From Alkalibacterium putridalgicola (GTDB lineage: Bacteria; Bacillota; Bacilli; Lactobacillales; Carnobacteriaceae_A), in assembly GCF_900109825.1 (NCBI RefSeq), contig NZ_FOBL01000011.1:17072-81071 (forward strand): a DNA stretch of 64,000 nucleotides, read 5' to 3'. Made by a program: the position numbers and the translations under genes. Below the pieces are notes generated by a model. It did no database searches and was not told where the DNA came from. It saw only the letters and a list, made by a program, of their open reading frames with translations. Positions 44,984 through 54,483 of this stretch are shown here, one piece after another (position 1 is the stretch's first letter; every line of letters starts with the position of its first letter).

Positions 44984-45445
44984 ATGCGAAAATCAGAAAG
45001 ACAGATGCTGATCAAACAGATCATACTGAATAATGAAGTATCTACACAGGATGAACTGCTGGCGTTTTTACACGAGAAAGGCGTCACAGCCACACAGGCA
45101 ACGATATCCAGGGACATCAAAGAACTGAACCTGGTCAAAACACCTTCGGGAGATGGCGGGATAAAGTACACTATCTACCAGAACAACCAGGTGACCCTGG
45201 AAGAAAAACTGGATTCAACGATAAAAAGTGTCGTGACAAACGTGACCCTTGTCCAGTTCCTCAATGTTGTAAAAACATTGCCCGGAAATGCGCACGTTAT
45301 AGGTGCATTGATCGACGATATCCATTATCCTGAAATAGTAGGAACAGTTGCGGGAAATGACACGATCATTCTGATTTCAAAAACCAGTGAAGAAGCGGAA
45401 GGCGTGTACCGGCATTTTGACGGTGTCTTACAGGAACTGGAATAA
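44984..45445 (+). CDS. argR: Arginine repressor ArgR
   Basis: A 153-residue regulator. The winged-helix domain (about 1-70; TQDELLAFLHEKGVTATQAT, then SRDIKELNLVKT) binds ARG boxes. The C-terminal hexamer and arginine-binding domain has KTLPGNAHVIGALIDD and VGTVAGNDTIILIS, containing the GTxAGxDT ligand loop. It controls arginine synthesis and catabolism genes. A -10-like TATAAT lies at 44934-44939, and GGGAGGA precedes the ATG. It is divergent from argS across 290 bp containing TGTGAATATGTGATGAATG, which partly resembles an ARG box. Confidence 0.93.
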   Translation: MRKSERQMLIKQIILNNEVSTQDELLAFLHEKGVTATQATISRDIKELNLVKTPSGDGGIKYTIYQNNQVTLEEKLDSTIKSVVTNVTLVQFLNVVKTLPGNAHVIGALIDDIHYPEIVGTVAGNDTIILISKTSEEAEGVYRHFDGVLQELE

Positions 45446-45499
45446 GAATGAGCTATCACGGAAAACGAGATAATGAGATGGAGAAAAGGAGACTGAATC

Positions 45500-47011
45500 A
45501 TGACAGAGATAGATTTGAAAACCTTGCAGAATGGATCAGACATCAGAGGCTTTGCTCTGGATACTGAAAAACAGAAAAAGAATCTGACTGAAGAAACCAT
45601 CAAGCGGATCGCCAACGGGCTGACAGCCTGGTGGAGCGAGAATACAGACCAGCCTTTGACAGAGACGACGATCACGATCGGACACGATAGCCGACTGACG
45701 GGTCCCACTATCAAAAACTGGCTGATCGATGTCTTTACCAGACTGGGTATGAACGTCATCGATACCCAAATGGCTACCACACCGGCCCTGTTCATGTCTA
45801 CCCAATATGATGATTTCAATTCCGATATCGGGATCATGATCACTGCCAGTCACCTGCCGATGGAGTACAACGGCTTGAAATTCTTCACTAAAAATGGCGG
45901 ACTTGAACATGAAGATATCGAATCCATTCTGTTTTTAGCTGAACAAGAAGTCAAAGTCACTGATGCGTATGTTTCACAGCCGACAGAAAAAGACCTTTTG
46001 TCCGTTTATGCGGCAGACCTGGTTGCTAAAATCAGAGAAGCTCTGAATGTGGATGAAGACGCCAAACCTCTTTCTGACCGAAAAATCATTGTGGATGCCG
46101 GGAATGGTGCCGGTGGTTTCTTTGCCGATAAAGTACTGAAAGTTTTGGGCGCCGATACAACCGGCAGTCAGTTTTTGAACCCTGACGGGACTTTCCCGAA
46201 TCACGAACCGAATCCGGATAACAAAGAAGCGATGCAGAGCATTTCAGATGCCGTACTGAAGAACAAGGCCGACCTGGGGATCATTTTTGATACAGATGTG
46301 GACCGTTCGGCCATCGTCGACAGTGAAGGCAACAGTATCAACCGCAATAATCTGATCGGATTGATCGGCGCTATTATTTTGGAAGAGAATCCGGGGACGA
46401 CGATCGTCACGAATTCTCCGGTCTCTGATCACCTGATTCAATTTGTTGAAGAAATGGGCGGGAAAGTCGATCGCTATATTTCAGGCTATCGTAATGTTAT
46501 CAACCGCGGCATCGACTTGAACAAAGAAGGAATAGACTGTGCGCTGGCTATTGAAACCAGCGGACATGCAGCTCTTCGTGAAAACTTCTTCCTGGATGAC
46601 GGCGCTTATCTGGCTGCGAAAATCGTTGCCAAAGAAGCTGAGCTGGCAGAAAACGGCAAAAGCGTGACGGATCTGATCAAGCATCTGGACCAGCCGGCGG
46701 AAACAGAAGAGGTACGTTTTGTCATCACCGATCCGGACTACAAAGAGCTGGGCATGGACCTGCTCGAGAGCTTTGCTGACTGGGTGAACAATATTGAGGG
46801 GTTCACTCTTGTACCAGATAATCTGGAAGGCAAGCGTGTACAGTTGAGCGATCCATACGGCCGAGGCTGGCTGCTGCTTAGAATGAGTCTTCACGAGCCG
46901 AAACTCGTACTGCAGATCGAAAACGATCAAGCGGGAACGATCCCGGCTATCAAAGACAAACTGAAATCCTTTTTCCATTATGAAAAACATTTAGACAATA
47001 GCAAGTTATAG
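45500..47011 (+). CDS. Phosphohexomutase (phosphoglucomutase/phosphomannomutase family)
   Basis: A 503-residue alpha-D-phosphohexomutase. The active-site phosphoserine is in MITASHLPMEYNG (near 115), the Mg site is FDTDVDRS (near 262), and the sugar-specificity loop is ETSGH (near 353). VDAGNGAGGFF precedes the metal loop. It moves phosphate between C1 and C6 of glucose or mannose, supplying nucleotide sugars for wall and glycan synthesis. Substrate preference is undecided. AAGGAGA precedes the ATG. It lies 54 bp after argR and may be read from the argR promoter. Confidence 0.88.
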   Translation: MTEIDLKTLQNGSDIRGFALDTEKQKKNLTEETIKRIANGLTAWWSENTDQPLTETTITIGHDSRLTGPTIKNWLIDVFTRLGMNVIDTQMATTPALFMSTQYDDFNSDIGIMITASHLPMEYNGLKFFTKNGGLEHEDIESILFLAEQEVKVTDAYVSQPTEKDLLSVYAADLVAKIREALNVDEDAKPLSDRKIIVDAGNGAGGFFADKVLKVLGADTTGSQFLNPDGTFPNHEPNPDNKEAMQSISDAVLKNKADLGIIFDTDVDRSAIVDSEGNSINRNNLIGLIGAIILEENPGTTIVTNSPVSDHLIQFVEEMGGKVDRYISGYRNVINRGIDLNKEGIDCALAIETSGHAALRENFFLDDGAYLAAKIVAKEAELAENGKSVTDLIKHLDQPAETEEVRFVITDPDYKELGMDLLESFADWVNNIEGFTLVPDNLEGKRVQLSDPYGRGWLLLRMSLHEPKLVLQIENDQAGTIPAIKDKLKSFFHYEKHLDNSKL

Positions 47012-47015
47012 AAGG

Positions 47016-47058
47016 AACCGCCAGACCTCGATGATCAAGTCGAGATCTGGCGGTTTTT
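47016..47058 (+). terminator. Rho-independent terminator after the phosphohexomutase gene
   Basis: AACCGCCAGACCTCG pairs, with minor mismatch, to CGAGATCTGGCGGTT, followed by TTTT. Confidence 0.85.
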
Positions 47059-47069
47059 AATGGGTTATG

Positions 47070-47100
47070 AAGAGTCGGGCCGTCCCGACTCTTTCTTTTT
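47070..47100. terminator. Second hairpin, AAGAGTCGG type
   Basis: AAGAGTCGGG (47070-47079) pairs with CCCGACTCTT (47084-47093), followed by TCTTTTT. It is nearly the same hairpin as at 35714-35741, and again stands between a terminator and a 52-bp array. Confidence 0.8.
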
Positions 47101-47420
47101 ATATGGTTTTGGCGACTTCGACGTGTTGAGAAGAAAAAATCAAACGTATGGGCTGAACTTTGAAAAGTTCGGCTTGTTCGTAGTGCCGTTTATTTCGAAC
47201 TTGTCGAAGATGGGGGCTCTTGTGTACTAACGTTCGAGAAATCCCTTTGAAGGAGTCGAAGTCGTCCGGGTTCGGCAAGTTCCAGAAGCTTCTGAAACTG
47301 AACAAACCGAAGATGACCCAAGTTCGGTTCTTAGGTTAAAGAAGAAGGACCCTACTTACCTAAGTTGTCGAAGTTCGGTCTGTACAGCACACACTTTTAT
47401 TTCAACCTACCGAATAAGAC
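47101..47420. repeat. 52-bp repeat array (family C)
   Basis: The word GTCGAAG/ACCGAAG marks units at 47203, 47255 and 47307, exactly 52 bp apart; weaker units flank them at about 47151 and 47359. Opposing arms are GTTCGGCAAGTTC, GTTCGGTTCTTAGGTT and similar. Example: TTCGGCTTGTTCG against CGAACTTGTCGAA across 15 nt. It lies between the convergent phosphohexomutase and zwf genes. The TTCGG/CCGAA arm family is shared with 53890-54215. Confidence 0.7.
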
Positions 47421-47453
47421 AGGAAATGTCTCTCACTATGGAAAAAGACAAGA

Positions 47454-47512
47454 AAGAGTCCGGTACAGTCAGCCTTTATAGCTGCTTGTACCGGACTCTT
47501 GATTTATTTGTA
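47454..47512 (-). terminator. Terminator of zwf
   Basis: AAGAGTCCGGTACA (47454-47467) pairs perfectly with TGTACCGGACTCTT (47487-47500). On the minus strand TCTTGTCTTTTTCC follows. Confidence 0.85.
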
Positions 47513-47522
47513 TTTATTAATT

Positions 47523-48971
47523 TTAGCTTTTCGGGTTATAGATCCATTTCTGTCCGTCTTTTAAGAGCAGGTCATCGGATTCCTGCGGTCCCATCGAATG
47601 AGCTGGATAAAAAGGAATGCTTTCGGTGTCTTCATTCCAGGCGTTCCTGATATGATCCACAAATTTCCATGAGGCAGCTACTTCTCCCCAGTGAGCAAAA
47701 TGCGTTTCGTCACCATCCAGAACATCCAGCAGCAGTTTTTCGTAAGCTTCCGGACTTTCCTTGATCGTCTCTTCTGAGCGCATGGAACTTAGGGTGACCG
47801 GATGCATATGCATGCCCGGGCCGATCGCCTTGTCATTCAGCTGGATTTCAAAACCTTCCTCGGGACTGATATGGATCGTCAACAGGGAATCACTTTCATC
47901 AAACAGCTGCTTTTCAGTTTTCTTCCAGAGCACATCGATGCGTGACGTTTTTTCTTTCATACGTTTACCGGTACGGATATAAATAGGGACGTTGCGCCAT
48001 TTATCCGAATCGATCACGATTTTTCCGGCAACGAAGGTTTCAGTCATGGATTCCGGATCCACTTTTTCTTCGTCGCGGTAAGCTTTGCAGGCACCGTCTT
48101 TGGAGGCCTGATACTGACCTCTGACGAATTCTTCTTTAACGTCAGGCTGTTTCAGAGACTCAAGCAAGGCCAGTTTCTCTTTGCGGACATTATCCGTAGA
48201 GAAAGAGTCGGGTTCATCCATGGTCAGAAGGCTGACGATCTGAAGGACATGGTTCTGGACCATATCTCTCAATGCTCCGCTTTTGTCATAGTATTCGCCG
48301 CGTTCTTCCACGCCCAGATCTTCAGTAAGGGTGATCTGGATGGAAGAGAGGGTCTCCGGGTTCCAGCTTTCCTGGATGATGCGGTTGGAAAAGCGCAGGG
48401 CGAGGATATCCTGGACCATTTCTTTACCTAAATAGTGATCGATGCGGTACAGCTGATCCTCATCAAACGAATCATTGATCTCATCGTTGAGTTCTTTGGA
48501 AGATTCCAGATCTGTTCCGAATGGTTTTTCGATAATGACGCGATTGAACCCGTTTTGAGTGACCAGTTCCTGATCTCTTAAATGCGTAGTGATCGTCCCG
48601 AAGAAAGTGGGAGACATGGACAGATAAAAGATACGGTTACCGTCGATGGCATACTCACTATCCAGAGAATCGGCCAGTTCTTTCAGCGTATGGTAGTGTT
48701 CAGAATCTTTGACGTTATGCGACTGGTATCTAAAGTGGCTTGAAAATTCTTCCGCATCTTGATCAGATTCTTTGATCGATTCGATGGCATCCTTGACCAC
48801 GTTCTGGTAATACTCATCCGACCACTCTCTGCGTGCGGTCCCGATGACAGCGAAATGATCTTTCAAGTATCCTTTTGTATACAAACGATATAAGGCTGGA
48901 TATAATTTCCTGGAAGCTAAATCTCCTGTAGCTCCGAATATGATATATAAAGCTTTCTTTTCTGTGGACAT
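47523..48971 (-). CDS. zwf: Glucose-6-phosphate 1-dehydrogenase
   Basis: A 482-residue NADP enzyme opening the oxidative pentose phosphate pathway. It has the N-terminal dinucleotide-binding IIFGATGDLASRKLYPALY (about 10-28), the active-site RIDHYLGKEMVQDI (His near 175) and IIEKPFGTDLESS. The C-terminal GPQESDDLLLKDGQKW is typical. It makes NADPH and 6-phosphogluconolactone. No gnd or pgl neighbour is present. On the minus strand GAGGGAA lies 5 nt before the ATG. Confidence 0.95.
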   Translation of the reverse strand: MSTEKKALYIIFGATGDLASRKLYPALYRLYTKGYLKDHFAVIGTARREWSDEYYQNVVKDAIESIKESDQDAEEFSSHFRYQSHNVKDSEHYHTLKELADSLDSEYAIDGNRIFYLSMSPTFFGTITTHLRDQELVTQNGFNRVIIEKPFGTDLESSKELNDEINDSFDEDQLYRIDHYLGKEMVQDILALRFSNRIIQESWNPETLSSIQITLTEDLGVEERGEYYDKSGALRDMVQNHVLQIVSLLTMDEPDSFSTDNVRKEKLALLESLKQPDVKEEFVRGQYQASKDGACKAYRDEEKVDPESMTETFVAGKIVIDSDKWRNVPIYIRTGKRMKEKTSRIDVLWKKTEKQLFDESDSLLTIHISPEEGFEIQLNDKAIGPGMHMHPVTLSSMRSEETIKESPEAYEKLLLDVLDGDETHFAHWGEVAASWKFVDHIRNAWNEDTESIPFYPAHSMGPQESDDLLLKDGQKWIYNPKS

Positions 48972-49159
48972 TATTTCCCTCTTTTCTACATGACAGGCAT
49001 GTTTCTAACTCTATAAACTATTTTACTTTTAATTGATGCATCAATCAACTGTATTGTCGTAAAGTATCGATTCTTTCTAATTGAATGCTATTTTTTGCAT
49101 TCATGTAAGCGGATAAAGTAAAGTGGAAGTGCAGAGAAAATTTGAAAGGAAGGGTATGA

Positions 49160-50617
49160 ATGAACAAGTATGAACAATTGGATCTGAACTACATCGGTGG
49201 TCAGTGGCGAAAAGGAAAGAGTCAGAAAGTGATCGAGTCAGTGGATCCCTACACAGAAGATACCTATATCACGCTGCAGGTGGCTTCTTTAGAGGATTTG
49301 GATGAAGCATATGAGAGTGCCAGAAGTCATCAGAAGGAATGGGCTGAAACGAATCCATTCCAGCGTGCGGCCGTCATAAAAAAAGCCATTCATCTCATGG
49401 AAGACAGAAAAGATGAAATCGTGGATATCCTGATCAAGGATGCGGGGTCTACTATGGCAAAGGCTGAACTGGAACTGGACATCACGCTGTCTGTCATGAG
49501 TCTGGCGGCTGAATTTCCATTCAGGATGGAAACGATCGTGAATGATTCCATGATCCCTGGAAAGAAAAATCACCTGATCAGAAAACCGGTCGGTGTCGTC
49601 GGGGTCATTGGCCCATTCAACTTCCCGCTCAACTTATCCATGCGCTCGGTCGCACCGGCATTGGCAGCCGGGAATGCTGTTGTGCTGAAACCCAGTAGTC
49701 AGACACCAATCAGCGGTGGAAATATTATTGGTAAAGTCTTTGAAGAAGCCGGTCTTCCCAAAGGCGTCCTTCAAGTCGTTCACCCTAAAACGTCGGAGAT
49801 CGGTGATGCCTTTTACTCCCATCCTGTACCTGACATGATCTCCTTTACCGGTTCCACAGGAGTTGGTAAGAATATCGGGGAAGTCGCCGGGAGAGAAGTA
49901 AAACGGACTATCCTCGAGCTCGGCGGGAACAACGCCATGGTCATTCTGGATGATGCGGATATAGACAGAGCAGTCAAAGGAGCCATTTATGGACGCTTCA
50001 TGCACAGTGGTCAGATTTGTATGTCGACGAATCGTATCATCGTCGATGAATCGCTGTTTGATGCATTTGCCGAAAAATTCGTAGAGACGGCTCGTTCACT
50101 CAAGCATGGCGACCCGACTCAAAAAGGGACATTGATCGGTCCACTGATTTCCGGAGACGAGGTCGAACGGCTGATCGATGAAATCGAAAAAGCCAAGTCA
50201 GAGGGCGCTGAAGTGTTGCTTGAAGGCAAACGAGAAGGGAACGTTCTGACACCGACGATCCTGAAAGGGACCAACGACATGACGACCGCACAAAACGAAA
50301 TGTTCGGGCCTGTTGTCACCTTGATCCCGGCAAAAGATGAAGCTCATGCTCTGGAACTGGCCAACGACACTGAAGCCGGACTCAGTGGGGCAGTTTCATC
50401 AAATGATGAGAAACGGGCTTTCGCCTTTGCTGAAAAAATGGAAACAGGCATGGTACACATCAATGACCAAAGTGTCAATGACGAACCGTACATTGCTTTT
50501 GGTGGAGAAAAGCAGTCAGGGATCGGCCGCTTTGGACGTGAACATTCACTGGATGAATTCACGACCTGGAAATGGATCTCAGTCCAGGAAGAACCCAGAG
50601 ACTATCCGTTTGATTAA
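49160..50617 (+). CDS. Aldehyde dehydrogenase (benzaldehyde/vanillin dehydrogenase-like)
   Basis: A 485-residue NAD(P)-dependent aldehyde dehydrogenase. VIGPFNFPLNLSMRSVAPAL is the cofactor loop, SFTGSTGVGK and LELGGNNAMVILDDAD hold the general-base Glu, and HSGQICMSTNRI the catalytic Cys (near 290). EMFGPVVTLIPAKDE follows. The pattern is closest to the YfmT/aromatic aldehyde group; the true substrate is unknown. GGAAGGG precedes the ATG. It is monocistronic. Confidence 0.88.
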   Translation: MNKYEQLDLNYIGGQWRKGKSQKVIESVDPYTEDTYITLQVASLEDLDEAYESARSHQKEWAETNPFQRAAVIKKAIHLMEDRKDEIVDILIKDAGSTMAKAELELDITLSVMSLAAEFPFRMETIVNDSMIPGKKNHLIRKPVGVVGVIGPFNFPLNLSMRSVAPALAAGNAVVLKPSSQTPISGGNIIGKVFEEAGLPKGVLQVVHPKTSEIGDAFYSHPVPDMISFTGSTGVGKNIGEVAGREVKRTILELGGNNAMVILDDADIDRAVKGAIYGRFMHSGQICMSTNRIIVDESLFDAFAEKFVETARSLKHGDPTQKGTLIGPLISGDEVERLIDEIEKAKSEGAEVLLEGKREGNVLTPTILKGTNDMTTAQNEMFGPVVTLIPAKDEAHALELANDTEAGLSGAVSSNDEKRAFAFAEKMETGMVHINDQSVNDEPYIAFGGEKQSGIGRFGREHSLDEFTTWKWISVQEEPRDYPFD

Positions 50618-50636
50618 AAGACAATGAAAATGTGGC

Positions 50637-50666
50637 GGCATCTTCTTCACAGAAGGTGTCGTTTTT
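50637..50666 (+). terminator. Rho-independent terminator after the aldehyde dehydrogenase
   Basis: GGCATCTTCT pairs, with G-T pairs, to AGAAGGTGTC around TCAC, followed by GTTTTTG. Confidence 0.7.
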
Positions 50667-50745
50667 GCGCCATTCGTTATTTACTATGGTCAGAACGGCT
50701 TGGTTTTGGTACAATACGTAAGTGAAAAGAAATGAGGAATGAAAT

Positions 50746-52071
50746 ATGACACACCCATTCGATAGATTTAATTTGAACGATTATCTTATTGAAGCAATCA
50801 AAGAAATCGGTTTTGACGAGCCGACTGAAATCCAAGAGAAAGTTATCCCTGTAGTGAAAAAAGGCCGAGACATCATCGGTCAATCACAAACAGGTTCCGG
50901 AAAGACCCATGCGTTTTTACTTCCGCTGTTTAATCAGATCGATCCGAAAAAACAAGACGTTCAAGTCGTGATCACGGCGCCAAGCCGAGAACTGGCTGAA
51001 CAACTGGCCAATGCCGCTACACAGCTGGCCGAACATTCGCCTGAACCGATCAATGTCCAGTCATATATCGGCGGGACTGACAAGAACAGACAGATCAGTA
51101 AACTGCAGAATACCCAGCCCCATGTGGTCATCGGGACACCTGGCCGTCTACTTGATGTGATCGAAAGCAATGACCTCTTGATTCATACGTCCAAATACAT
51201 GGTCGTGGATGAAGCAGACATGACATTGGACATGGGCTTTTTGGAAGATGTCGACAAGATCGCGACGCGTCTGCCTGAGAACGGACAGATGCTGGTCTTC
51301 TCAGCGACTGTACCGCAGAAACTGCAGCCCTTCCTGAAAAAATACATGAACAACCCGCTTGTCATTGAAGTGGAAAATAAACAGGTGATCGCAGATACGG
51401 TCCAGAACTGGCTGATCTCGACTAAAGGCAAGAACAAGATCGATATGATCCATCAGCTGTTGACTATCGGACAGCCGTATCTGGCATTAGTCTTCGCCAA
51501 CACGAAAGAGTATGTGGATGACATTGCTTATCAGCTGAAGAAAAAAGGGCTGAAAGTCGCAGTGATCCACGGCGGGATTTCTTCACGAGAACGTCGACGA
51601 GTGATGAGACAGATCCAGAACCTTGAATATCAGTACATCGTGGCGACCGATCTGGCTGCCCGCGGTATCGATATCGAAGGGATCTCCCACGTCATCAATG
51701 CGGAAGTGCCACAGGATCTGGACTACTTTGTCCACCGAGTCGGCCGTACCGGACGTAATCAGCTCAGCGGGATTGCTATCACGCTTTATGGTCCGGATGA
51801 TGAACAGGATATCGTTACTATCGAAAAACGCGGCATCACGTTCGAGCCGAAAGAAATCAAAAACGGCGAAGTGGTCGATGCCCATGACCGCAACCGCAGA
51901 GAACAGCGTAAAGGGAAGAACGTCCATAAATCCGACTTCGATCCCGAGATCCACGGCTTGAGAAAGAAACTCAAGAAGAACGTGAAACCGGGATATAAAC
52001 GCAAGATCGAACGCAAGAAACAGGACAAACGCAAACGCGCATTGCGAATGAATAAGAATAACAAAGACTGA
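50746..52071 (+). CDS. cshB: DEAD-box RNA helicase CshB
   Basis: A 441-residue helicase. FDRFNLNDYLIEAIKEIGFD is the Q-motif region; then GQSQTGSGKTHAFLLP (motif I), APSRELAEQ (Ia), GTPGRLLD (Ib), VVDEADMTLDMG (DEAD), FSATVPQ (III), ATDLAARGIDIEG (V) and HRVGRTGRN (VI). A ~70-residue C-terminal tail very rich in Lys and Arg probably grips RNA. The position before the yqgB-sodA-pbpA block matches Bacillus cshB. It probably unwinds rRNA or mRNA in the cold. GAGGAA precedes the ATG. Confidence 0.93.
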   Translation: MTHPFDRFNLNDYLIEAIKEIGFDEPTEIQEKVIPVVKKGRDIIGQSQTGSGKTHAFLLPLFNQIDPKKQDVQVVITAPSRELAEQLANAATQLAEHSPEPINVQSYIGGTDKNRQISKLQNTQPHVVIGTPGRLLDVIESNDLLIHTSKYMVVDEADMTLDMGFLEDVDKIATRLPENGQMLVFSATVPQKLQPFLKKYMNNPLVIEVENKQVIADTVQNWLISTKGKNKIDMIHQLLTIGQPYLALVFANTKEYVDDIAYQLKKKGLKVAVIHGGISSRERRRVMRQIQNLEYQYIVATDLAARGIDIEGISHVINAEVPQDLDYFVHRVGRTGRNQLSGIAITLYGPDDEQDIVTIEKRGITFEPKEIKNGEVVDAHDRNRREQRKGKNVHKSDFDPEIHGLRKKLKKNVKPGYKRKIERKKQDKRKRALRMNKNNKD

Positions 52072-52086
52072 TTTAAATAAATCCAA

Positions 52087-52138
52087 AAAAAGACCTTCAC
52101 TGCATGAGACCAATTGGTCCGGCAGTGAAGGTCTTTTT
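52087..52138. terminator. Bidirectional terminator between cshB and the DUF1189 gene
   Basis: AAAAGACCTTCACTGC (ending at 52103) pairs with GCAGTGAAGGTCTTTT (from 52122); an inner ACCAATTGGT can also pair. A- and T-runs on both sides serve the two convergent genes. Confidence 0.88.
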
Positions 52139-52142
52139 GTTG

Positions 52143-52919
52143 TTATACGGTCCGGTTTTTCTTCAGATTCCTTAACGAGGCATAAAGGAAATAGATGGAA
52201 AAGCCAATGGTGATCTCAAAGGTAAAGGGCAGGAAGAGTCCGAACGCCTCAAAAACCGAAAAGATGATCGTCGGGACACTCAATGCAACCAGTGCCATGC
52301 GCGCAACTTTTCTGAATGGCAGCACGATCCGGAACAGTGTTTTCAGTATATTCGCAAACAACGCAATGATCAGCCACTCATAAAGAAGACTGAAACTGCT
52401 TGCCAGATACGTGATGATGAAGAGAAAGAACAGGACGATAGGTGAAAAGCGTCCCATTTCCGACATGATGTCTCTGAAATCCTCATCCGTGAAGCCGTCG
52501 AGCTGTTCATATGATACGGGAAGGGACTGACCCATGATGTTGAGGTAAAACTGATCATCCATCAAACCAATACCGATCGGGACATTCAGTCGTTCAACGT
52601 TATTGTCGATCTCTTCTTCCTGGATGGAATCATTGGGATCAAAGAAAAACAGGAAGGAATCCGTCTGGTGGACATAGGATTCTGTTTCTTCTTCAACGAC
52701 CAGCTCGTTCTCTGTGATTTCAAACGCCGGCAGGGTTTCTGTGATCTCCTGACCATCTTCTCTCAAAGCCCCCATAACGGACATCAGAACGGATGCCATG
52801 GATAGGGTAAGGACAAAGGCAATCAGCGCAAAATAGTAGACTAAGTGTTTTCTCGACATTCTGATAGCTTTGTATAGATGTTGGGGAGAAGTGAACCCCA
52901 GTTTCAAGTAATCTTTCAT
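52143..52919 (-). CDS. DUF1189 membrane protein (YqgB-like)
   Basis: A 258-residue membrane protein with an N-terminal helix (about 28-48), a ~100-residue acidic external part (about 50-150) and about four helices near the C-terminus. PQHLYKAIRMSRKHLVYYF and PFRKVARMALVALSVPTIIF match the DUF1189 pattern. Bacillus yqgB belongs to the same family and lies in the same place before sodA. Function is unknown; some relatives act near maltose or cell-envelope genes. It is transcribed on the minus strand, away from sodA. Confidence 0.8.
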   Translation of the reverse strand: MKDYLKLGFTSPQHLYKAIRMSRKHLVYYFALIAFVLTLSMASVLMSVMGALREDGQEITETLPAFEITENELVVEEETESYVHQTDSFLFFFDPNDSIQEEEIDNNVERLNVPIGIGLMDDQFYLNIMGQSLPVSYEQLDGFTDEDFRDIMSEMGRFSPIVLFFLFIITYLASSFSLLYEWLIIALFANILKTLFRIVLPFRKVARMALVALSVPTIIFSVFEAFGLFLPFTFEITIGFSIYFLYASLRNLKKNRTV

Positions 52920-53059
52920 TATTTAACGCCTTTCTGTTTTTAAGTAATAAAACAAGTTTACTTCTATTTATGTCAAATTGCAATCCTCCTTTAGAAGGAG
53001 CTAAGTAGGGGGGTTTGAACTCTATGATATCAGCCTTCAATTTTCATAAGTCGTATTAT

Positions 53060-53087
53060 TTGATAATTATGTCTGAAATGTTACACT
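53060..53087 (+). promoter_or_regulatory. Promoter of sodA
   Basis: TTGATA (53060-53065), a 16-bp spacer, then TACACT (53082-53087), 40 bp before the ATG. Confidence 0.55.
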
Positions 53088-53126
53088 AATACTGTACGAT
53101 AAATAGCAATAGGAGGAATGTTTACT

Positions 53127-53735
53127 ATGACATACACTTTACCAGATTTACCCTACGCATATGATGCACTGGAACCAACGATCGATGAGGAGACCATGCA
53201 TCTGCACCATGACAAGCATCACGCAGGTTATGTGACTAAAACAAATAAAGCACTGGAGAACAATCCAGAACTCGCTGAATTAAGTATCGAAGACTTAATG
53301 AAAAAATTGGACTCTGTACCTGAAGACATTAAAACAGCAGTTAGAAATAACGGCGGCGGACATGCTAACCACTCATTATTCTGGGAAATCCTTTCACCAA
53401 ACGGTGGCGGAGAACCAACTGGCGAATTAGCAGACGCTATAAAAGAAACCTTCGGCGACTTCGAGTCATTCAAAGAAAAATTCAATGCTGCAGCAACTGG
53501 CCGTTTCGGTTCAGGCTGGGCCTGGTTAGTGGTTTCTGATGGGAAACTGGAAGTAATGAACACGTTGAACCAGGATTCACCTTACTCAGAAGGCAAAACA
53601 CCTATCTTAGGTCTTGATGTCTGGGAACATGCTTACTATCTGAACTATCAGAACAAGCGTCCTGAATATGTCAAAGCATTCTGGAACGTTGTAAACTGGG
53701 ACGAAGTCTCAAAACGTTACAGCAGCGCTAAATAA
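53127..53735 (+). CDS. sodA: Superoxide dismutase (Mn/Fe)
   Basis: A 202-residue Mn/Fe superoxide dismutase. Metal ligands lie in [14 protein letters not shown] (His near 27), [15 protein letters not shown] (His), [13 protein letters not shown] (Asp and His). The [13 protein letters not shown] and GSGWAWL contexts are typical of the family; the metal cannot be told from sequence alone. The ATG at 53127 has AGGAGG 10 nt upstream, while the ATG at 53118 is only one base from it. It has its own promoter and a strong terminator. Confidence 0.95.
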   Translation: MTYTLPDLPYAYDALEPTIDEETMHLHHDKHHAGYVTKTNKALENNPELAELSIEDLMKKLDSVPEDIKTAVRNNGGGHANHSLFWEILSPNGGGEPTGELADAIKETFGDFESFKEKFNAAATGRFGSGWAWLVVSDGKLEVMNTLNQDSPYSEGKTPILGLDVWEHAYYLNYQNKRPEYVKAFWNVVNWDEVSKRYSSAK

Positions 53736-53754
53736 TAGAATAGAACGATGAGGA

Positions 53755-53784
53755 AAGGCCGGGATTCAGTTCCCGGCCTTTTTT
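53755..53784 (+). terminator. Rho-independent terminator after sodA
   Basis: AAGGCCGGGA (53755-53764) pairs perfectly with TCCCGGCCTT (53771-53780), followed by TTTT. Confidence 0.9.
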
Positions 53785-53889
53785 ATGTCAAGGAAGAAGA
53801 AACTGGCTGGGCAGTTTCGACACTACAAGGCTTCTAAAGCGGACTATACGCGCTTACAAGCGCGTATAAACCTCATTCAGAGCATTAGG

Positions 53890-54215
53890 GCTGGTCTGGC
53901 CTAATTTTATAGTCGGTTCGGTCAGTTAGTTTAATGTTTAATGATCTAACTGTCGAAGTTAACGCTTTTCGGTAAGTAGCTGACGGCACCGATCATCTAA
54001 CTACCGAAGAAGACATACATTCAGCACTTTAGAATCAATGAAGGAAACCTAACTACCGAATTGACGCTTCTTCGGTAGTTAGGTTGCTGTTTCAAAAATC
54101 TATCGACCGAACATCATCGAACTTCGACAATTAGAACTAAGTTGTGCTCTCTTACTTACCGAAGTTTGTATCATTCAGCTCTTAGAATAGCTCCACGCGA
54201 TCCTACATGTCGAAC
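53890..54215. repeat. 52-bp hairpin repeat array (family C, second copy)
   Basis: CTAACTACCGAAG-type arms start at 53946, 53997, 54049, 54100 and about 54152 (steps 51-52); a weaker unit precedes them. The clearest hairpin is CCTAACTACCGAA (from 54048), about 10 nt, then TTCGGTAGTTAGG, near perfect over 13 or more pairs. The TTCGG/CCGAA arms are shared with 47101-47420. The array lies between sodA and pbpA. Beyond it, 54216-54483 holds a GGAGGCAA/TTGCCTTCC hairpin (54250-54277) and no gene. Confidence 0.8.
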
Positions 54216-54483
54216 GTAGTCAAAATAAACGATTAGCGTTATTAAAAAAGGAGGCAAACGTGTACCGATTGCCTTCCTGATCAAAAGGTTTAAGCGAATG
54301 ATAACACGTGTCACATCTTCACCGATTAGTCATAAAAAGTTCACAGTGTCACCGGCTTAATCCCTTTTGCGTTATGGCATTTCTTTCACCGATTTGGTAA
54401 ACTAGGACGAGTATGAAAAAAGTTACCCACCAATTTGGGGACTCGGCGAATCCGTCGCATACATAGCAAGAGGAGGAAACAAA

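Noticed and set aside
45325..45843. Minus-strand frame across the argR-phosphohexomutase junction
   Set aside because: It overlaps two well supported genes and has no ribosome site or family pattern.
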